NCBI GenBank assembly: GCA_900553775.1
Contig: USEZ01000049.1
Coordinates: 1-11,577 of the forward strand
Length of the DNA: 11,577 nt
Direction: 5' to 3'
Source: an uncultured Slackia sp.
Lineage (GTDB): Bacteria; Actinomycetota; Coriobacteriia; Coriobacteriales; Eggerthellaceae
Shown in pieces: positions 1 to 6,132 of this stretch. Both the position numbers and the translations under genes were made by a program. The notes below the pieces were generated by a model, which made no database searches, was not told the DNA's origin, and saw nothing but the letters and a program-made list of their open reading frames with translations. Each line of letters opens with the position of its first letter. Position 1 is the stretch's first letter.

Positions 1-187
1 CTGCGGCGGGCGCGGCGCCTCGGTCGCAGGCGGGAAAGCCGAAGCGCCTCGGCGCCGTCGTGTTTTCCGGGGGAGGGCGCTGCCGGCGCACGGGCCTTCC
101 GCCGCATGTGTCGCAAGCGCGGCGGAGGACTGTTCGGGCGCTTCGGTTTTCCGACGCCTTGCATGCTAGAGACGGTCCGCCTTAACG

Positions 188-199
188 GTCTTGCAAGAC
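188..199. promoter_or_regulatory. perfect 12-bp palindrome, possible operator
   Basis: GTCTTGCAAGAC is a perfect dyad with no spacer, lying upstream of the response-regulator gene and 20 bases before the tandem TTTCTTAA repeat. The six bases ACGGTC occur at 172-177 and again at 185-190, overlapping its left edge. A dimeric repressor or activator could bind here. The binding protein is unknown. Confidence 0.3.
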
Positions 200-219
200 A
201 CGGCTACGAGCGCTCTTCG

Positions 220-238
220 TTTCTTAAGCTTTTCTTAA
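220..238 (+). promoter_or_regulatory. tandem TTTCTTAA repeats, putative response-regulator operator
   Basis: TTTCTTAA occurs at 220-227 and again at 231-238, a period of 11 bp, about one helical turn. Head-to-tail half-sites with this spacing are the usual target of OmpR/PhoB-family response regulators, and such a regulator is encoded just downstream. A -10-like TAGGAT lies at 277-282, which would put the repeats upstream of the -35 region, where an activator could sit. Autoregulation is therefore inferred. The AT-rich block stands out sharply from its GC-rich surroundings. Confidence 0.5.
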
Positions 239-437
239 AGCGCCGCAGGCAAGGGCGCCCCGCAGCGCGGCGATGGTAGGATTTCGGCGAAGTCGAAGTC
301 GAAGGCGCGTTCGAAACGTGCGCCGCACCGCCGATGCGCGCCGATGGCCTTCGCTCGCAATGCAGGGGGCGGCCCGCATGCGGCCGTCGGATGGCAGAAA
401 GCGCGTCGCGGCGGCGTTCGCGCAGAAGGGGATGGGT

Positions 438-1172
438 ATGGAACAGCTGCGCTCGCCCGAGGCCGACGTGCGGGCCGTGTCGCGTCGTCGCATTCTCGTA
501 TGCGACGACGAGCGTGAAATCGCCGATATGGTGGCGCGCCTGCTCGAACGCGAAGGGTTTTTCTGCCTGGCGTGCTACGACCCTTTCTCGGCGCTTGACG
601 CGATTCGCCGAAACGAGGCCGATCTTGCCATTTTGGACATCATGATGCCCGGCATGGACGGATTCGAGCTCGCCCGCCGCATCAGGGAGTTCTCGGGCGT
701 GCCGCTGATCTTTCTTTCGGCGAAAGACGAAGAGATCGATTCGGTGCTCGGCTTCGCCGTGGGCGCCGACGACTACGTGACCAAGCCGTTCCGCCCGCGC
801 GAGCTCACGATGCGCGTGCGGGCCTGCCTGCGCCGCGCCGCCGCATCGTCTGCGCCCGCGCCCGACGACGTGATGCGTGCGTGCGGCATCGAGCTCGACC
901 CCCATGCGCACGAGGCGTCGCTTCACGGCGAGCCGTTGTCGCTTACTCCGAAGGAGTTCGCGCTTTTGCAGGTGCTGATGGAATCGGCGGGCTCTCCGCG
1001 CTCGGCCGCCGATTTGTTCGAGCGCGTTTGGGACGAACGCGCCGATGCCGCCGCTTCCAACACGGTCATGGTGCATGTGCGCCATCTGCGCAAAAAACTC
1101 GCCGCGATCGATGCTTCGACCGAATACATCGTAACGGTGTGGGGCGTCGGCTATCGCATGAATGCGGGATAG
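438..1172 (+). CDS. OmpR/VanR-like DNA-binding response regulator
   Basis: This is the cytoplasmic output half of a two-component system, 244 residues long. The N-terminal receiver domain (about residues 18-130) shows the acidic pair Asp23/Asp24, the phospho-acceptor Asp67 in LDIMMPGMDG, the switch Ser94 and the conserved Lys116 in the TKPF motif. The C-terminal winged helix (about 147-242) has the SLTPKEFALL signature and ends in GVGYRM, as in OmpR/PhoB proteins. The ATG at 438 is chosen because AAGGGG (426-431) lies six bases upstream. The in-frame ATG at 432 abuts that ribosome site, and a longer reading from 273 would add an arginine-rich non-domain tail. The sequence style matches VanR-type regulators, and the downstream kinase is VanS-like. 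No vanHAX-type target is present. Likely autoregulated through the repeat at 220-238. Confidence 0.93.
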   Translation: MEQLRSPEADVRAVSRRRILVCDDEREIADMVARLLEREGFFCLACYDPFSALDAIRRNEADLAILDIMMPGMDGFELARRIREFSGVPLIFLSAKDEEIDSVLGFAVGADDYVTKPFRPRELTMRVRACLRRAAASSAPAPDDVMRACGIELDPHAHEASLHGEPLSLTPKEFALLQVLMESAGSPRSAADLFERVWDERADAAASNTVMVHVRHLRKKLAAIDASTEYIVTVWGVGYRMNAG

Positions 1173-1177
1173 GCGAA

Positions 1178-1194
1178 TCGAAGGCTGCCTTCGA
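1178..1194 (+). other. hairpin between response regulator and kinase genes
   Basis: TCGAAGG and CCTTCGA form a perfect 7-bp stem around a CTG loop, six bases after the response-regulator stop codon and inside the 155-bp gap before the kinase start. There is no T-run after it, so it does not look like an intrinsic terminator. It could be a processing or stabilising structure that separates expression of the two genes. Confidence 0.35.
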
Positions 1195-1327
1195 AGGCGT
1201 TGCGGGAGGAACATCGCGCACCGCGCGCATCGAGCGCACCGCCGCATGCGCGCCCGCCCGTTCCGCCGATTCGCCTGTGCGCGTTCGCACCGACCTGGAC
1301 GCCTCTTTCAAGAGAAAGGACCGTTTC

Positions 1328-3034
1328 ATGGAAAAGCCGTCGGGATATCGCGACGAGCAAATGCGCGTTTTGCGCCGCGGATTCGTACGCAGGCTGGCGA
1401 TCGGGCTCGTGGTTTGGTCTGCGCTGTTCGGCGTATGGGCGGTGGCGGTCGATGCGTTCGTCGCGCCGCGCGTGGCCGATGCGGTCGCCTCGCTTTGCCC
1501 CTGGAGGGCGGTTTCTCAAGAAGAAGCGCGGCTCGAAGACACCGTGTGGTACGAAGAATCGCGCGAACGGGCGGTCTATGCGATGGTCTCCTGCTATGCG
1601 GGCATGCTTGTCGACGATGCGGCCGCCTACGAGGAGGCATCCGACGAAGCGCGCGCCATGGCGGATGCGGTCGCGGCGATGCGGCATGAAGGCTCAGGCG
1701 CGGCGCGGGAATCCACCGACGCGTCGGAGGTGTCTGAAACCCAAGACGCTCCGTCCGTCGATGCCGATTCCGATGCGGCGCAGGAATCCGATAACGGGGC
1801 GGTTTATGAATATCGCATGCCGGCCGACCCCGAAGGCGCCGTGGTGGCCGAAGCCATGGCGGCGCTGGACGCGTCGGCCGAAGAGGCGCTTTTCGAGGAG
1901 GCATGCACGGCGTTGGGCACATCGCCTTCGGCCGTGCGCGTGGAATCTCCCTGGTCGGACGAGCAAAGCCGCGCCCTGTGGAACGAAATCTATTACGCGG
2001 ACGGCCATATGGAGTATCGCGACTTGAGGCTGTACGACGCGGTGCGCTTCCTGCGGCTGCCGCTGGCCGTGGCGGCCTATGCCCTCGGCGCGGCGGTTGC
2101 CGTGTGGTTCGCGGTTTCATGGCTGATGCGCCGTTTCGGCAGCGTGTTCGATGCGGTTGCGACGTTGTTTTCGGGAAACGGCGACATGCCCGACCTTCCG
2201 GGCGAGCTTGCTCCCACGGCACGCGCGCTCGACGACGTGCGTCGCCGTCACGATGACGCACAGCGCGCCGCCCTTGCGGCCGAACAACGCAAAAACGAGC
2301 TCGTGGCCTATCTCGCCCACGATATCCGCACGCCGCTCACGTCGGTCGTGGGCTATCTCACGTTGCTCTCCGAGGCCCCCGACATGCCCGAAGAGCAGCG
2401 CGCCCGCTATGCCCAGGTGGCGCTCGACCGGTCGTATCGGCTCGAATCCATGATGGAAGAGTTCTTCGAAATCACGCGCTACAATCTAAGCTCGATTCCC
2501 ATCGAGCGCTGCCATTTCGACGCCGGGCTTCTTTGCCGCCAGGTTGCCGACGAGTTCTATCCGTCGGCATCGGCGCGCGCGATCGACATCGACGTGCAGG
2601 CGGCCGATTCGATCGAGTGCTTCGCCGATGCCGAAAAGGTGTCGCGCGTGTTGAACAACCTGCTGAAAAATGCGGTCGCCTACGCCGACGAGGAATCCAC
2701 GGTCACGGTGCGGGCGCGCCTCGAAGAGACGCCCGCAGAAGAGGTCGCGTCTCCTTCCGCGGGTGCGCCAGACGCCGCTTCTCCGCAGGAAGCGAACAAA
2801 ATCGGGAAATTCCTGGTCATCGACGTGGAAAACCAGGGTCGCGAGATAAGCCCCGAACACGTGCAGGCCATCTTCGAGAAGTTCTATCGCGAAGACGGCG
2901 CCCGCTCCACCCAGGGCGGCGGCGCCGGGCTCGGGCTTGCGATCGCACGCGAAATCGCCCGCGCCCACGGCGGCGATCTGAATGCGCAAAGCGTGGCGGG
3001 CCGTACGACCTTCACGCTGCGCGTGCCTGCGTAA
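1328..3034 (+). CDS. VanS-like membrane sensor histidine kinase
   Basis: This 568-residue sensor kinase should phosphorylate the response regulator encoded just upstream. Membrane helix 1 spans about residues 23-45 and helix 2 about 243-265. They enclose an extracytoplasmic sensor of roughly 195 residues with a very acidic, Ser/Asp/Glu-rich stretch at about 121-160. The H-box LAHDIRTPLT carries the phospho-acceptor His331. The ATP-binding domain shows the N-box NNLLKNA (443-449), a divergent G1 at DVENQG (499-504), the F-box IFEKFYR (515-521) and the G2 box GGGAGLG (530-536). IFEKFYR and the G2 region are typical of VanS proteins. A Pro/Ala/Ser/Glu-rich insertion of about 28 residues (467-494) interrupts the catalytic domain. 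The ATG at 1328 has GAAAGGA (1314-1320) seven bases upstream. The ligand is unknown and no glycopeptide-resistance genes are nearby. Confidence 0.92.
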   Translation: MEKPSGYRDEQMRVLRRGFVRRLAIGLVVWSALFGVWAVAVDAFVAPRVADAVASLCPWRAVSQEEARLEDTVWYEESRERAVYAMVSCYAGMLVDDAAAYEEASDEARAMADAVAAMRHEGSGAARESTDASEVSETQDAPSVDADSDAAQESDNGAVYEYRMPADPEGAVVAEAMAALDASAEEALFEEACTALGTSPSAVRVESPWSDEQSRALWNEIYYADGHMEYRDLRLYDAVRFLRLPLAVAAYALGAAVAVWFAVSWLMRRFGSVFDAVATLFSGNGDMPDLPGELAPTARALDDVRRRHDDAQRAALAAEQRKNELVAYLAHDIRTPLTSVVGYLTLLSEAPDMPEEQRARYAQVALDRSYRLESMMEEFFEITRYNLSSIPIERCHFDAGLLCRQVADEFYPSASARAIDIDVQAADSIECFADAEKVSRVLNNLLKNAVAYADEESTVTVRARLEETPAEEVASPSAGAPDAASPQEANKIGKFLVIDVENQGREISPEHVQAIFEKFYREDGARSTQGGGAGLGLAIAREIARAHGGDLNAQSVAGRTTFTLRVPA

Positions 3035-3167
3035 AGCCCGTCGGCTCCTCGCGTCGCCGCGTTTCCATCGCGTGCCGCGCGTTCCGTGCGCAGTCTCCCG
3101 CGCGAAACTTGGTAGTATGGCATGCGGAAATCAGCCTTTCGGCGAAACATTGGCAAGGAGGCCCACT

Positions 3168-3842
3168 ATGGATGTTCTTGAAGACGAACGCGAACCGAAC
3201 GATGCTCGGGAGCGCATGGAAGCGGTGCATTTCGTCGGCTCGACGCTGGCGCCGTTTTTCCTGAACGACCCGTCGACGGGCGCTATCGACGCCGGCCTTG
3301 CGGCCATGGCGGCGCTCGATGCTGATGCTGCGGCCGTCGAGTGGCCTTTCGTGGAAACGGCTGCGGCCAAACGCTGCCTCGAGCTTATGGCCGATGGGGC
3401 GAAGCAGCGCGAATCCGATAGCGGGGAAGCGCTGAAATGGGAATATCGCCGCCTGTTCGTGGGTCCGCAGTCGCTTCCCGCGCCGCCGTGGGGTTCGGTG
3501 TATACCGACCGCGATTGCGTGGTGTTCGGCGAGAGCACGTTGGCGCTGCGTTCGTGGATGCGCGCCCACGGCGTGAAGCGCCTGAGCGACGAGAAAACCC
3601 CGGAAGACCACATCGGCCTGGTGCTTGCGATGGCCGGGTGGCTTGCCGAGGCCAAGCCCGAGCTTGTGGGCGAATTCCTGCAGCTGCATGTGCTGCCGTG
3701 GTCGGGGCATCTGCTCGAACAGCTCGAAGACGCCGCGCAGCATCCGTTTTACCAGGGATTAGCGGCCATCGCTCGCATGAGCCTGGAGGGCATGAAAGAC
3801 GCGTTCTCCCTCGACGTCGCAGTGCCGCGGTTCTATCGCTAG
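3168..3842 (+). CDS. dmsD: TorD/DmsD-family chaperone for the DMSO reductase catalytic subunit
   Basis: This 224-residue all-helical cytoplasmic chaperone is expected to bind the twin-arginine leader of DmsA and hold the apo-enzyme until the molybdenum cofactor is loaded. Family hallmarks are clear: EYRRLFVGP (92-100), LPAPPWGSVY (103-112), FGESTLALRSW (120-130), PEDHIG (145-150), FLQLHVLPW (170-178) and HPFYQGLAAIAR near the C-terminus. These match E. coli DmsD closely in order and spacing. The ATG at 3168 has a strong AAGGAGG (3155-3161) six bases upstream. The gene lies 133 bases after the kinase stop. A weak -10-like TAGTAT at 3113-3118 could give it its own promoter, or it may be read through from the kinase gene. 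Its client is most likely DmsA at 6133, from which it is separated by the LuxR gene. A related molybdoenzyme elsewhere in the genome could also be served. Confidence 0.92.
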   Translation: MDVLEDEREPNDARERMEAVHFVGSTLAPFFLNDPSTGAIDAGLAAMAALDADAAAVEWPFVETAAAKRCLELMADGAKQRESDSGEALKWEYRRLFVGPQSLPAPPWGSVYTDRDCVVFGESTLALRSWMRAHGVKRLSDEKTPEDHIGLVLAMAGWLAEAKPELVGEFLQLHVLPWSGHLLEQLEDAAQHPFYQGLAAIARMSLEGMKDAFSLDVAVPRFYR

Positions 3843-3890
3843 GCCGCGCGCAACGTCTTGGGCGCTTCGGGTAGGCGTTTGCATTCGAGG

Positions 3891-3927
3891 GCGGCCCCAT
3901 CCGGTTTTTTTCGCCGGATGGGGCCGC
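3891..3927. terminator. convergent hairpin terminator with T-rich loop
   Basis: Two perfect 14-base arms, GCGGCCCCATCCGG (3891-3904) and CCGGATGGGGCCGC (3914-3927), enclose a nine-base loop holding seven T residues. It lies between the convergent ends of dmsD (stop at 3842) and the LuxR gene (stop at 3951), so it probably ends transcription from the + side and perhaps from both. The tail on the + side is only mildly T-rich (TTGCTTTG), and the - side has no T-run. The T-run sits in the loop instead of after the stem. Confidence 0.75.
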
Positions 3928-3950
3928 TTGCTTTGCTGCAGCGCGGCTTT

Positions 3951-5729
3951 TCAGCCTATCGATTCGGGGTCGAACGAGGCCACCAGGGTAAGCAGCTCCT
4001 GCTTTTTGTGAATGGCGAGCTTGGCATAAATGCGGCGCGAATGCGTGCGAATGGTGTTCTCCGAAACCACGAGCTCTTCGGCGATGAACGCCACGCTGTT
4101 TCCGCGGGCGAGAAGTTCCATGACTTCGGCTTCGCGCGCGGTCAGGCGGTAATGACGTTGCAGCGCGACGCACTGCTTGGAAATGCGGTCGCGATACTGA
4201 GGCTCTTCGTCATGCGCGCTCTGGTGCTGTCGGCGGGCGTGAACCGCATCGCGTCGTCCGGCGTCCCCGGCTGCCCCGTCATGCACGCCCTGATCATGCG
4301 CCGCATTCGAAGGGGACGCCTCGCATGGATGAGGAATGCTTCGCGCCGGGCAAGCGGGAAGGGGTGCGCCGCCAAGGCCGCCGGCGACTGCGGCGACGGT
4401 CGGCTCGATGGCCGTATCGTCTTCGTTATCGGCATGGCCGCCGCAGGCGTCCCCGTCCGCTTCGCCGGCATCGTCGCATGCGCCGTCGTGTGCCGACGAC
4501 GCGCTGCTGCCGTTGAGGGAGATGAACTCGATGCGTTCGGGCAATGTGCCGACGCCCAGCATCTGGCGAAAGCCTCCCTGCCCGACGAAATACATCAGCG
4601 CGATCAGATACATGCCCAAAATACCCGCGCTGGCCAAAGGCGAAAGCCCGAACGGGGTCAGGCTTTCGGCGAACATGCCGCCGATGAACCCCAGGTCGTG
4701 CAGGATGTAGACGATGCCGCCGAAAAACCCGTAGATGAACACGGGGTTGATGCCCCGGTCGCGCGAAGCCTGCGCGCATTGAGCCATCATCAGCGTGATG
4801 CCGCAGCTGTAAAAGGCATACATCGTGCCCGCGAACAGGATCGAGAATCCTTCGCCCAAAAACGTGAGCAGCACGAACGACGTGATGACGAAGGGGAAAA
4901 GGAACCGATACACCACGATCACGTTAATGCGCAGGTTCTTCTTCCTCCATACGAACAGCAGCGCCAGCGCTGCGCAGAATGCGCCTGCCATCGACATGAT
5001 GTTCACCAGGCTTCCGATGGCGGGTTCGTTGATGGCGAGCGACCGCATGACGCCGCAGGCGAATCCGAGCGCCCCGATGCACAGCGCGCTTCGCCAGTAG
5101 TCTTTCAGCACGCGCCTGTAGACGGCGGGGTGTTCGCGCGGAACGTCTTCGAACATGGGCTGCGACGATTCCACGGTGCGGCTGCTCAAGACGATGCTCA
5201 ATCCGAACAGCGGAAGGAAAACAAGCGGAATGAGCAACGCCGTGACGGAGCGGGGGATAAGATAGAGCGCGAAGTAAAGCGGCGCCGAGTAGACGGTTCC
5301 CACCACCAGGTCGTACGTGCCCGATTCGCTATCGCGTCCTGCGAAAATGCGTTGCCACAGCATGTAGAATCCGGCCGACCCCAATCCAAGCAGCGCGCCG
5401 CCGACGGTCATGAGGGCAAGCGACGCCGCGTCGATGTACATGGCGCCGATCAGGCAGGCCCATCCGAGAAAGTACGGAACGCCCGCCGCGAACACAAGGA
5501 AACGGCGTGTCGGCCCCGGCATGCGGTACGACCCTGCGGCGCTTGCCAGATAGCTGACGCCGAATACGAGCGATTGAGCCACGAAGAAATGCGTCATGGT
5601 GACAGGCGTTTGCATGGACAAGGGCAGAAACGGAAAGACGCCGCCCCATACGCCCGCTGCATTGATGGCAAGAAAAAGCGCGTAGCCAAGTGAGCATACA
5701 TTGGGTTTGATGAGCGCGCCTGCCTTCAC
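3951..5729 (-). CDS. membrane-embedded LuxR-family transcriptional regulator
   Basis: This 592-residue protein joins an N-terminal half with about twelve predicted membrane helices (roughly residues 12-380, MFS-like in layout) to a C-terminal LuxR helix-turn-helix (524-592). The latter contains RLTAREAEVMELLARG and the recognition region SENTIRTHSRRIYAKL. Such proteins are frequent in Eggerthellaceae, often beside molybdoenzyme genes, and are thought to sense a small molecule through the membrane part. The start is a GTG at 5729, supported by AAGGAGG (complement of 5735-5741) five bases upstream. It is divergent from dmsABC and is the best candidate for its regulator. The linker between the halves (about 408-523) is unusually long and rich in His, Cys, Asp and Ala, with at least five Cys. 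The ligand cannot be read from the sequence. Confidence 0.9.
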   Translation of the reverse strand: MKAGALIKPNVCSLGYALFLAINAAGVWGGVFPFLPLSMQTPVTMTHFFVAQSLVFGVSYLASAAGSYRMPGPTRRFLVFAAGVPYFLGWACLIGAMYIDAASLALMTVGGALLGLGSAGFYMLWQRIFAGRDSESGTYDLVVGTVYSAPLYFALYLIPRSVTALLIPLVFLPLFGLSIVLSSRTVESSQPMFEDVPREHPAVYRRVLKDYWRSALCIGALGFACGVMRSLAINEPAIGSLVNIMSMAGAFCAALALLFVWRKKNLRINVIVVYRFLFPFVITSFVLLTFLGEGFSILFAGTMYAFYSCGITLMMAQCAQASRDRGINPVFIYGFFGGIVYILHDLGFIGGMFAESLTPFGLSPLASAGILGMYLIALMYFVGQGGFRQMLGVGTLPERIEFISLNGSSASSAHDGACDDAGEADGDACGGHADNEDDTAIEPTVAAVAGGLGGAPLPACPARSIPHPCEASPSNAAHDQGVHDGAAGDAGRRDAVHARRQHQSAHDEEPQYRDRISKQCVALQRHYRLTAREAEVMELLARGNSVAFIAEELVVSENTIRTHSRRIYAKLAIHKKQELLTLVASFDPESIG

Positions 5730-5745
5730 GAAGCCCTCCTTCCAA

Positions 5746-5805
5746 GTGCGACACGGGCGGTTTTGTCACGGCGGAATGCGGTTCCATTGTCGCATAGCGT
5801 CGCAT
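5746..5805. promoter_or_regulatory. cluster of TGTCGCA-type motifs upstream of the LuxR gene
   Basis: TGTCGCA reads on the - strand at 5747-5753 and on the + strand at 5788-5794. GTCGCAT occurs twice with a 10-bp period (5789-5795 and 5799-5805). GTGCGACA (5746-5753) is also an imperfect inverted partner of TGTCAC at 5764-5769. The first motif lies only about 18 bases before the LuxR start codon, so a protein bound here could block LuxR expression. The same heptamer reappears next to the promoter at the right end of the window (11420-11426) and at 109-115. Confidence 0.4.
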
Positions 5806-5852
5806 GCCGGCGGACGGGCCTATTGAGGCGATGCAGTTTGCGGTACGCCTCT

Positions 5853-5911
5853 GAACTGGGTGTTCATAAAGTTCATACATTTTATGTGACGTGCCGGAAG
5901 GCGCGTGACGT
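5853..5911. promoter_or_regulatory. AT-rich island with overlapping short repeats, candidate dms control site
   Basis: GTTCATA occurs twice in tandem with a 9-bp period (5862-5868 and 5871-5877). Overlapping these, CATAAA (5865-5870) and TTTATG (5881-5886) form a perfect inverted repeat with a 10-bp spacer, and GAAC (5853-5856) pairs with GTTC (5862-5865). Just downstream GTGACGT is repeated with a 19-bp period (5886-5892 and 5905-5911). This is the only AT-rich block in the region, and it lies about 245 bases before the dmsA start. It is a reasonable binding area for the LuxR protein or another activator. Confidence 0.45.
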
Positions 5912-6043
5912 AAGGTTTCGCTACGGCAGGGGTCGAAGGAGGGCGACCGGCGGCGCTTCGTCGTATCGGTCCGGAAAGGGCCGCGCAGGCAGGCGGCGAA
6001 CACGCGCGGCGCTTCGCAACGTGCGCGGATCGCGCGCCCGCAT

Positions 6044-6094
6044 GATGCGTCGCGCGCATCGTTCTCCTTCGAAAGAAGGCTCCGGTTCGGGGCC
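6044..6094 (+). other. successive hairpins in the presumed dmsA leader
   Basis: Three stems can form in succession in RNA read toward dmsA: GATGCG with CGCATC (6044-6049, 6055-6060), CCTTC with GAAGG closed by a GAAA tetraloop (6066-6079), and GGCTCC with GGGGCC including one G-T pair (6078-6094). The second and third share two bases and are therefore alternatives or stack imperfectly. They lie 25-75 bases before the ribosome site at 6119-6125. They could stabilise the transcript or modulate translation. No known riboswitch was recognised. Confidence 0.3.
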
Positions 6095-6132
6095 GTAATG
6101 CCGAATGCTTCTATCGAAGAAGGGGGACAAAG

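Larger units (their letters stand above)
1..272. other. non-coding left end with potential folded element
   Basis: I see no convincing gene here. The GC-rich stretch 33-152 can be closed by a 16-bp helix: positions 33-48 pair with 137-152 with a single G-T wobble (38 with 147). Inside it are a second perfect 8-bp helix (98-105 with 119-126) and a small one (78-81 with 87-90). The nine bases GCGCCTCGG also occur twice (15-23 and 44-52). The element could be a structured RNA, a remnant of an upstream gene end, or chance pairing in GC-rich DNA. It belongs either to the unseen upstream gene or to the leader region of the response regulator. No known RNA family was recognised. Confidence 0.35.
5730..6132. 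promoter_or_regulatory. divergent LuxR-dmsABC regulatory region
   Basis: These 403 bases separate the LuxR start codon from that of dmsA and should hold both promoters. The LuxR-proximal part has repeated TGTCGCA motifs. An AT-rich island (about 5853-5890) carries several short repeats and is the likeliest place for the dms promoter, although I could not fix a convincing -35/-10 pair. The dmsA-proximal 200 bases are GC-rich and can fold into hairpins. I saw no FNR-type TTGAT-N4-ATCAA box. The open frame on the + strand from 5763 to 6098 is Arg-rich, lacks a domain and is not treated as a gene. Confidence 0.7.

Noticed and set aside
273..437. Upstream start giving a 299-residue response regulator
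   Set aside because: The added N-terminus is Arg-rich with no domain, overlaps the -10-like TAGGAT, and has no ribosome site. The ATG at 438 has one at good spacing.
204..1247. Long antisense frame over the response-regulator gene
   Set aside because: It has Arg/His-rich out-of-frame composition with no domain, and is opposite a gene with clear conserved motifs. Similar long antisense frames over the LuxR gene (3858-5693) and the LysR gene (10172-11242) are rejected for the same reason.
4158..4507. Frameshift creating the odd LuxR linker
   Set aside because: The frame runs unbroken from the membrane half into the LuxR domain, and the other frames across the linker do not encode anything more protein-like. 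The linker is taken as real.
5763..6098. Open frame of 111 codons in the divergent intergenic region
   Set aside because: The product is almost entirely Arg, Gly, Ser and Ala, has no ribosome site and crosses the AT-rich control island. It looks like a GC-rich non-coding frame.
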